Origin: Erpobdella octoculata
Taxonomy: Eukaryota; Annelida; Clitellata; Hirudinida; Erpobdellidae
NCBI GenBank assembly: GCA_963978895.1
Contig: OZ022242.1
Coordinates: forward strand, 21,901,129-21,965,128
Direction of reading: 5' to 3'
Length of the DNA: 64,000 nucleotides
The notes beneath the pieces are model-generated. The model searched no databases and had not been told where the DNA came from. It worked only from the letters and a program-made list of their open reading frames with translations. The position numbers were made by a program, and so were the translations under genes. This document shows positions 56,601 to 64,000 of the stretch, piece by piece (position 1 is the first letter of the stretch; each line of letters starts with the position of its first letter).

Positions 56601-57586
56601 TACTAAATTTAAATCAAGATGAAAGTAAAACGATAGATTAGCTTATGCTCAATAGTATTATATTTTATTAAAAGTGCAATCGCACGTGAATTTTTACAAT
56701 ATTGCTAATCGGCGACTGTCCTAGCTAGCTGGTATCTTGGTAACCATACTTTTGATGTCGTGAATGGTAGATGTTATTTTCCGGGGGAACTCCTCCTCCC
56801 ACTCAGCAGCTGGGCCTTGGCAGCTGCATAAATTAATAATTAAGTAAAAGACAAAAATAAACAAATGACCGAAAAATTTAGGGATGTGCTGATCAAAATC
56901 ACAAAAATAATAATTATACTATATAAAATCAAAGCAAATATAACAAATAAATTTAATTATTTTTTTAAATTATTTGTTTAAAAAAAGTTTAAAAAATTTA
57001 TAAATATTTGCTAAAAAGAAACAATTGATATGCCACTAGAGATGTGCTGATAGAAGTAAACGAAGTTAAGGAAAAACAATTGTTAGTGACTACTGCTTAA
57101 AATAGTGTAGTTATAAATAAATTTTTGGTAAAATAAACTTTACTCAGTTACCAGTCACTGTCACCAACTTCGAGCCATATAAATGATATAAAGCAACTTC
57201 AAAAATATGTGCTTTAATTTTAGATTGAGTTACACCATAGCAGTTTTTATTAAGGAACACAACACCAAATAGCTCAGTATGTTGAACTAAAAATTTATTT
57301 TATCCAGAAATAATTAATTAAATATACAAGACAATTCTCCTCCTTCTTTGTTCAGGCTTAATCGAATCAGAGTCTATCGAGTGAAAAAAAAGCAACAACA
57401 GAAAAAGGTGATAAATTAATAGAAAAAAATATTATTCAACAAATTTAAAAAACAAGATATTTCATCCTTTTTTTTGTCTAGGTTTGCAACTGGCAGCAAT
57501 TAGCAAGGCAGAGCTAATGCAAAGAATTGAGGTCACACAAAACATTATTTATGAAATAAAAATGTAACAACTGGGAAGAGAAGATA
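56601..57586. other. AT-rich spacer, no gene seen
   Basis: No protein-like frame. A short GC-richer patch (TTCCGGGGGAACTCCTCCTC, about 56777) is the only contrast. Confidence 0.35.
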
Positions 57587-57590
57587 TTAA

Positions 57591-59645
57591 CCCTCTACTG
57601 CATGAATAAAAAAAATGTTTTTTGATTAAAACAAAAAATATTTTTTCCCATTGGTATCAAGTTATACATTAAGGGAAAATTATTTTTTTTTCAATTATTA
57701 TTTTAAAAAGGTGATAAAATGATGAAAGTTTAAAGAGTGCCAATCGGCATCTTCATGCACTATGTAACCTATATAATACATTTTCAATGGGTAGGCAAGA
57801 TCTAGAATTTTTTTATCTTTGTGCATATGTTTATTCAGATAAACAAATACATAAAAGTTGAACTCTCAACATGAAAACTCTGTAATATAAAAAATGCAAA
57901 TTCAAAACTTTTTTATTGTAAAAAAATTGAACAAATACACAAATACAGTGACCCGAATAAATTACTGTTACTCGGTGTGAAAACGCTTGAAACAGTTTTT
58001 GTCTTTTGTGAAGCATAGAGTTATTTGACATTTTTTGCAAGAAACACGTGATTGTCCATTGCAACCAGGAAGACGGCAGCGCAGTCTTTCGGTGGTCCAA
58101 GTTGGCCAGTGACTGGTGTCATCTGTGCGAACATCGGCAACTGGAACAAGCTGTCTGCATCGCACCTTTTTTATGACAACTTGTAGTTGACAATATCGTA
58201 TCTGTGTAAGCAGTGGTCGAATCTTGTGAAGTCGATCACCACCTGGCTGCAAAGTCGTATTGTCATTGAAGTGGAGGAAACGCTTGATCTCTTCCCATTT
58301 GTAAACTGGCATAACTTCCAATACGTTGTCTATTTTGTATTTGGCATTCCAGTATCTTCTTGTACTTGGAAGCTCTATCAAAGACATCCACATGGCTATG
58401 CCAAGAACAATCCGGTACCGTTAATTGGAGTGGTTTTACAGGACGAGTCTGAACAGCGTAATGATTGGTTTGTTCAACAATATGCTGTTCCAGTGTAACT
58501 GGAAAAACCATCCTAAAAAACTGGATTGGAGTTTTCAATTCTAGGATATGAGGATTTAGACTTTCATTGCCGAAGAAAGGTAATCGCCTATCTGTCATAT
58601 TCGTTGTAGTTTTCCACAGAAGTCTGCGTTTCACTTTAGTTTTTTTGTACTCGATATCCCGTTACTAGTTGAAGGTAGGTTGGTTTTCTCATCATCTGTC
58701 GAAATACTATTGAGCTGGAGATACAGGGACTTCTGTTGTTCAATGTCGCTGCATCCTTCGGAGCTCTCATCCATTTCTACATGTGGATTACAGTCGTCTT
58801 CACGCTCATTATCTGACGACAAACGACTATCATCACTTTCAAAAGGAATTACTCTTGCAACAACTTTTTTCTTGATGCTTATCCCTTTCCCATAATATAG
58901 TTTGCCAGTTTTGGGAGCCATCTGCTAAATCAATATATGACAAATTATAGGTACATAAACGCTTATTTTTAAGTATAATAGCCTTACAAAATACATAAAG
59001 TACGCTTTCGTTTAAAGATACAGAATCTTACTTTGAGTGAACGTTCAAGAACAACAAGGAATATGACTTGAAAATAGGAGTATTTATAGGCTTCATCAAA
59101 GCAATGTTTTTTTCCAAGTTGAGTGTTGTAGCTATTTATAAAAATTACTCAGTAAATTCAGAGATTTGCATTATCTTGTAAACTCTTTTTGTTACGTAGC
59201 CGATTTATTGGCTAGAAAAACATTGGCCTAATTAGCCTGCGCGTCTCAGGTGTGCGACTCTCTACAAAGTGCATGACGATGCCAATTGGCATCACATATT
59301 TGAACATCAATTGCATAATCGCCGTTTATTCTAGCACTACGAAATAAATTTGATCACAAAAACACATAAAACATCTGTTTGACAATAATTAAATTTTTAT
59401 TTAGATATAAACACATGCACTAATGGAAATACTTAAAAAACTCTATTTTTTTTAATTTTTGCATGAACTTTCCAGACTATTAAAAAATAGAACATCCATT
59501 TAAATATATGAAAAGTTGCGAAATTCCAGTGTTTCATTGTATTTGCTACTCAGAAATACAAACAGTGATACTGTTTGGCACAGTACAAATTTCTAAGAAA
59601 GCATGGAAGTAATGATGCCAATCGGCATCGCTATGCGGTAGAGGG
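57591..59645 (-). mobile_element. piggyBac element, internally deleted, with TTAA duplications
   Basis: Begins CCCTCTACTGCAT and ends ATGCGGTAGAGGG: 13-bp inverted termini with one mismatch. TTAA stands directly outside both ends (57587-57590, 59646-59649). Palindromic subterminal motifs GATGCCAATCGGCATC (59614-59629), GATGCCAATTGGCATC (59278-59293) and TGCCAATCGGCA (57738-57749) lie near both ends and could be transposase binding sites. 2055 bp. The minus strand holds a defective transposase. The element sits about 100 bases downstream of the stop codon of the MULE-like gene, probably in its 3' UTR or just beyond. Confidence 0.95.
57973..58921 (-). pseudogene. piggyBac transposase with lost catalytic core
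   Basis: N-terminus MAPKTGKLYYGKG with an acidic region (SDDSRLSSDNEREDD); after a shift LELKTPIQFFRMVFPVTLEQ, HIVEQTNHYAVQ, matching the start of DDE_Tnp_1_7; after another shift IAMWMSLIELPSTRRYWNAK, WEEIKRFLHFNDN, DRLHKIRPLLTQI. The reading then jumps to the C-terminus: CRLPGCNGQSRVSCKKCQIT, LCFTKDKNCFKRFH, the Cys/His-rich end of piggyBac transposases. The blocks with the three catalytic Asp residues are absent. It therefore cannot transpose on its own. Confidence 0.88.
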
Positions 59646-59749
59646 TTAATAGAAAAGATGAACATGTAACATAGTTTAAAAAAAAGAATAATGAAAATAA
59701 AAACTAGCCAAAGGTGCAAAATCCTCATTGAAAATATAATTAAAGACTT

Positions 59750-62700
59750 TTAAGAGTTCGTGTTACATCTTACACAGTACCAGCACTTTAGTGGTTTTGC
59801 TGTGAGGCCTGCACATGAAAAATGAGACCAGTCTAAGCACTTGTCACACTGAATCCATGGCTCATTAAAATCAGATGAAGTCGTTCTGCACTGAAAACAT
59901 GGCCATTCTTCTTCCTTCATCAAAGATCCAAGAAGCTCTACCACTTCCCATGCCGAGTCAGTAAAGTGTCTTCTAATTTCTCCAAGTTGAGCTCTTTGAT
60001 CAATGATCCCATTTGCAACATCTGACCGAATGTCATCAATGCAGAGCTTTGACCCAGTGCGCAGAGCAGAGGTTGCTGCATCATCTTTCACTATCCAGCG
60101 AAGTCGAATGTTATCTCTATCTTTTGAAAAAAGTTTTTCGAAAGGCTTCACTCGTGCTGTGAATTTTATTCGACGATGCTTTAATGGACGCCCATTTTGT
60201 TTAATTCGCATTGGCAGGTGCAAGACAGGCTGGGTTGACCCTGAAAGCGTTCCCTGATAAAAAATGGTTTTGGATAAGATTAAAAATTTGTAAATTAAGT
60301 AGCATAAAAGTTTGAGCAAATAAAAATTTGTAAATTAAGTAGCTTGAGCAAATACCTGTTCCTTTGACCAGTTAACAGTTGGGACAGAAAAGATAGGCTG
60401 GGTTGGCCCTGAAGACGTTCCCTGCTGAAAAATGGTTTTGGAAGATATTAAGAATTTGTAAATTACATAACATCAAGCTTTGAGCAAATACCTGTTCCTT
60501 TGACCAGTCAACAGTTGGGACAGAAAAGATAGGCTTTCCCGGCTGGGCTGATGCTGAAGTTATTTCCTGAAAAAATTATTTTTAAATAAATTATAAGCCA
60601 TTGAAATTAAATAGATTATAAAGCCTAAAAAATACCTGGTCATTTGGGATAAAATTAGTTGGAACAGAAAGGATAAACTGGGATGATACTGAAGGCACTT
60701 CCTGTGTAAATTGATCCTCCTCATCCTAAAAAATCAGTTATTTCAATCAACTTTTAATTTAAAATTAAAAAAGTATAATAATTTTGATTTCTCACATCAC
60801 TGCAAGGTAAATTGACAAATTCAGTCTCTTCATCTGTACCATCACCATAACTCTGCCATTGATGTAAACGAGCCGACTGAGCAAAACTTTCAAGCCATTT
60901 GTAAGCCTTTGTAAATTCTGATGTACACAGGTCTGACAACATTGAAACAACTGGTTTTACTATTGCCATGGCAGCATCATAACGAGAGTTGGATGTCGAA
61001 AATTTAGATTTTAGCTGGGTTGTATGAATGGTGCCGCCTTTTCCTTGGTCCATTGGAATTGGTTCGCTTTGACTTGGCAACAGCCATCTGGTATGAAAAA
61101 TAAACATTATAATAATAAACATTATAATAATAAAAATTCTAGAAACATTGCTATTTACCTTGTGTGAACAAATGAAAGATCAGACATGGGTTTGCCAAGA
61201 TGTTTTAGCCGAGTAAAAAGATGTCGACAAGGGAGACGGTTGGCGGCAAAAAATTCACAGCTGCACGCGGAAGCTGTAACAACTGCTGGCGGGCCACTAC
61301 ACTTTATACGAACTACATCAAATTCCTATAAGAAAATTATAAAAATAACTGTTTAATTTCACCTTGGATTAAATAATAACTATCATAACAAAAAAAGCAA
61401 GGACCTGAAAATCTATTCCCAATATGGTTTTTTCAGCTTCCTTGTACTCTTGAATAGCTAAATCCAAGCTGTAAGCAGATATTTTTTTACAGAATGGGCT
61501 CAATTCATCAGGTATATTAGTGAAGGTCTTCTGGCTCTGACTAAAATCCCTGTAATTTGATGAATGGACAACCACATGATTTATTTTGTAGAGTGTGTTG
61601 ATCAATTGTGCCGGTGATGTTCGACAGGAACGAACTACACTCTTCAAAGTCCTGTGGTATCTGAAAACAGATATAAAATTGTCGCAATAAAATCTGTGAC
61701 TATTTATTTTCGTTTTTATTATCAAAACTGTATAACCTTTCCAACTTGTTATTTGTGTTTATGTCAAGATGGAATAGTCCTTTCCTGGTATAACCAGCAA
61801 ACATTTCCGGAATTTCCAGCCAATTTCTTTTAAAATAAGAGAAAAAAGTTGGAAACTTTCCTAAGTCAGAAATTGCCTTATTGAAAGTTTCCACTTTTTT
61901 CCCATACAATATCTTTTCCAGCAACTGAAAAAATATAAAAATGGTATTTGTGTTTGTTGTATGTACAGCATCACAACAAGAAACCAAATCAACCTCTTGT
62001 ATCTCGAGCTTGTCTGACTCTGTTGCCGAAAAAGTTCGCAGCTCTTCAACCCATGCTTTTTTGACATGGAAACGACAAAGCAGCACAACACCTTGAGGAA
62101 AAACTTTGCCCAAGGCATTAATTTCAGCATAGTCCTTGTCCACCATAAAGCACGAGGACTCCATATTTACATCAACAGCCAAATTTTTGGCCAATAATAA
62201 AAATTCTTCCAAATGGGCTTGGTCTTCCCGTGCCAGAAGACCTTGTATGACGGGTAGACCATACCCGTGTCTGTCCACCACAAGCAATGTATAAAGTGGC
62301 ATCCCAACATCGTTTACCTGAACATACAATCATTTATACACAACAATTAAATATAATTATTTTTAAATTCCCAACAACTGTGAATAATAGATTACAAATT
62401 CAAAAATATTTGAACATATTTAATCTTGAAAAAAAACCTTATACGTCCCATCCAGCATAATGATTTCACCAAATTCTTTAAAAGCCTTCAATTGACTCTC
62501 AGTAGTCCAAGCTACACATTGGACGAGTCCTTCTGGTGAAGATGAAACTTTATAGGTAACATCTTCTTTGTTCAGTGCATGGAAAAGGCCTTCTGTAGGT
62601 GAGCCTATAAAAATACAGCTGCTACTAGTTAAGCACTTTTATATACTAATAAATATGAATTTTTCGAAACAGTTCCAAATACAATAGAATCAATATTTAA

Positions 62701-63374
62701 TAATTTGATAAACTGTTATACAAGTTTAATGTAAATAGACATTAAACAGAACCTTTAAACAACTGCTTCTGATGCAAATTGTGGATATCACGTGGCTGGG
62801 CCTGAACTCCTTGGGTGTTGAGGTACTGGGCAATCAGTAACGCACTGGCACCATTATCGGACAAAATCTTAGTTTGCTCCAGTAAAATGCCCGTGGGTTT
62901 ACGGTTACTGGAATACATCTTAAATTCGCTTGGTCCAATAGCATGACTATGAACAAGATCAAGATTTTTAATCTGATATAATTGGAGTTCTCTGTGATAC
63001 ACCAAGTAGACGGCTGCCTCACATCCACATGGAAACACAAACTGATTTCGTCTGATATTTTGATTTTTTTTCTTGGTCGACTCTTTCTGATGTCCATAGT
63101 GTTTGCACACCCAACTGCAAATATATTAAACTTCACATGATTTGATATTTAAAATAACCACTAATATGCGCACTGACTAACCGAAGTCCGATGACTGCAT
63201 CATCAGGAAGGTTGTTAAACTTTGCTTTGTTCTTGGCCCGCTGATTGTAGGCCTTCACAGTCGTTTTTGTACAAACTCGCATGGGGTGAAAGTTCCCACG
63301 GAAAAACTCGTTGACCTCTCTTGTGGCCTGGTCAAAGGACTGAAACTGCCTACCTACATAAATGCCTGTCATTT
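59750..63374 (-). CDS. MULE-derived, ZSWIM-like protein with SWIM and PHD-type zinc fingers
   Basis: Twelve exons on the minus strand: 63182-63374, 62753-63114, 62438-62604, 61994-62317, 61737-61924, 61405-61660, 61159-61325, 60796-61087, 60636-60725, 60492-60566, 60356-60421, 59750-60253. All borders are GT..AG with matching phases and no internal stop: 893 codons counted from the ATG at 63372. The N-terminus (1-184) looks like a FAR1/FLYWCH-type DNA-binding region (WVCKHYGHQKE, FVFPCGCEAAVYLVYH). The MULE core shows EIIMLDGTYK (Asp about 236), SSCFMVDKDY (Asp about 300), VVLLCRFHVKKAW and NTNNKLERYHRTLK (Glu about 410). A SWIM finger CSCEFFAANRLPCRHLF is at about 515-535 and a PHD-like finger CFQCRTTSSDFNEPWIQC, DKCLDWSHFSCAG at the end. 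Vertebrate ZSWIM1/3 are MULE-derived host genes of similar core. The first exon starts behind an acceptor, so an upstream exon may be missing. It could be an intron-bearing transposon instead; no terminal repeats were seen. Confidence 0.82.
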
Positions 63375-64000
63375 CTGGAAAAAAAACTTTCAAGTATCAG
63401 TATACAATACAAACTATATCACAATTTAATAGTAATTGAAAAACAAAATGAAAAACTATGTCTTTAGGTATAGAAAAAAATAATAATATAATTAATGTAT
63501 ATAAATATAATTAAATACAAAAATATGAATAAAATTGTTATTTGAAAATATTAAAATGTATGAATATAAAAATTAAAGTAATAAATAATAATTAAAATAA
63601 ATTTAATTAGTCTTTAAAAAATAATATTTAAAATTGAATTGCAATTTATCTGTAGAACTCTTATTCAACATTTAATTAAAACTTACAAAAAAATTAAACC
63701 ATTTTTTTTGCAATTTATTAAAAAATAATTTAATCATTCTTTAAAAATAAAAATTATCAATCAACCAAATTAATAAATAAAAAATAGAGTAATATTAAAA
63801 TAGGTTATAAATAGAAAATGCTAAAATATTTTACTAGAAATAAATATTAATTAATATAAAATAAATTAATCTTTAAAAAATAATATTTAAAATTGAATTG
63901 CAATTATCAATCAATTAAATTAATAAATAATAATTCAAATAAATTTAATTAATTTTTAAAAAATAATATTAAAAAAATTGAAGTGCAATTTATTTAATTA
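63375..64000. other. AT-rich sequence upstream of the MULE-like gene
   Basis: Almost only A and T, with recurring AATTAATTTAATAA-like words and a near-duplicate TTAAAAAATAATATTTAAAA TTGAATTGCAATT at about 63614 and 63873. No exon recognised; it is either the promoter or the 5' intron. Confidence 0.4.

Noticed and set aside
61861..62130. Read-through frame over 61925-61993 as coding
   Set aside because: The segment begins GTTGAT after CAAGAG and ends TATTTTTTCAG; its translation (TTNTNTIFIFF) is unlike the domain. It is a 69-base intron that happens to stay open.

Overview
The window looks like AT-rich, intron-rich nuclear DNA from an invertebrate animal. Two host-type genes point to Metazoa: a BAF60/SMARCD chromatin-remodelling gene and a long-prodomain caspase gene. 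A third multi-exon gene encodes a MULE/ZSWIM-like transposase-derived protein. Short introns with GT..AG borders are common. Most other DNA is transposable-element debris (Ty3/gypsy, Copia, an I-like LINE with RNase H, an L2/CR1-like LINE, SINEs, hAT, piggyBac, pogo/Tigger, Harbinger-like, ISL2EU-like) and microsatellites. I could not narrow the phylum from sequence alone.

Layout. 0-3.1 kb: decayed gypsy element with a SAP-domain ORF, with a pogo/PHD relic inserted in pol. 3.26-11.24 kb: a nested stack. An old inverted-repeat element holds a hAT remnant, which holds a full-length LINE (4.92-10.33 kb), which itself holds a 68-bp insertion of its own family's 3' tail; a SINE sits at the LINE's own target site. 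11.2-16.2 kb: hAT MITE, minisatellites, pogo-like remains. 16.2-20.8 kb: Copia relic joined in frame to a Ulp1-protease/PHD relic, then a pogo C-terminus and a palindromic CGCATATAACG array. 23.6-30.05 kb: caspase gene on the minus strand, nine exons, with an intron holding an L2-like LINE split by a hAT element. 30.2-37.6 kb: repeats, including a 3.6-kb imperfect inverted repeat with a 525-bp TG tract, a 33-bp-arm perfect hairpin, a tRNA-derived SINE and a Harbinger-like MITE. 37.8-39.4 kb: hAT (ZMYM1-like) and Myb/SANT relics.

41.9-52.7 kb: SMARCD on the plus strand, 16 exons whose phases all agree, about 509 residues. 54.3-56.5 kb: a THAP/DDE transposase (plus) facing a YqaJ nuclease relic (minus), the gene pair known from ISL2EU transposons. 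57.59-59.65 kb: an internally deleted piggyBac with TTAA duplications and 13-bp terminal repeats. 59.75-63.37 kb: the MULE/ZSWIM-like gene, 12 exons in a continuous 893-codon frame, ending in a PHD-like zinc finger and carrying a serially duplicated mini-exon.

The most interesting items are the caspase, which keeps His and Cys but has lost the Gln of QACxG and the Arg of the SWR pocket and has an unusual prodomain; the intact MULE-derived gene with multiplied mini-exons; and the LINE/SINE pair that share a 3' tail and used the same insertion site. Exon models come from reading splice sites and phase by eye; no RNA evidence was available.
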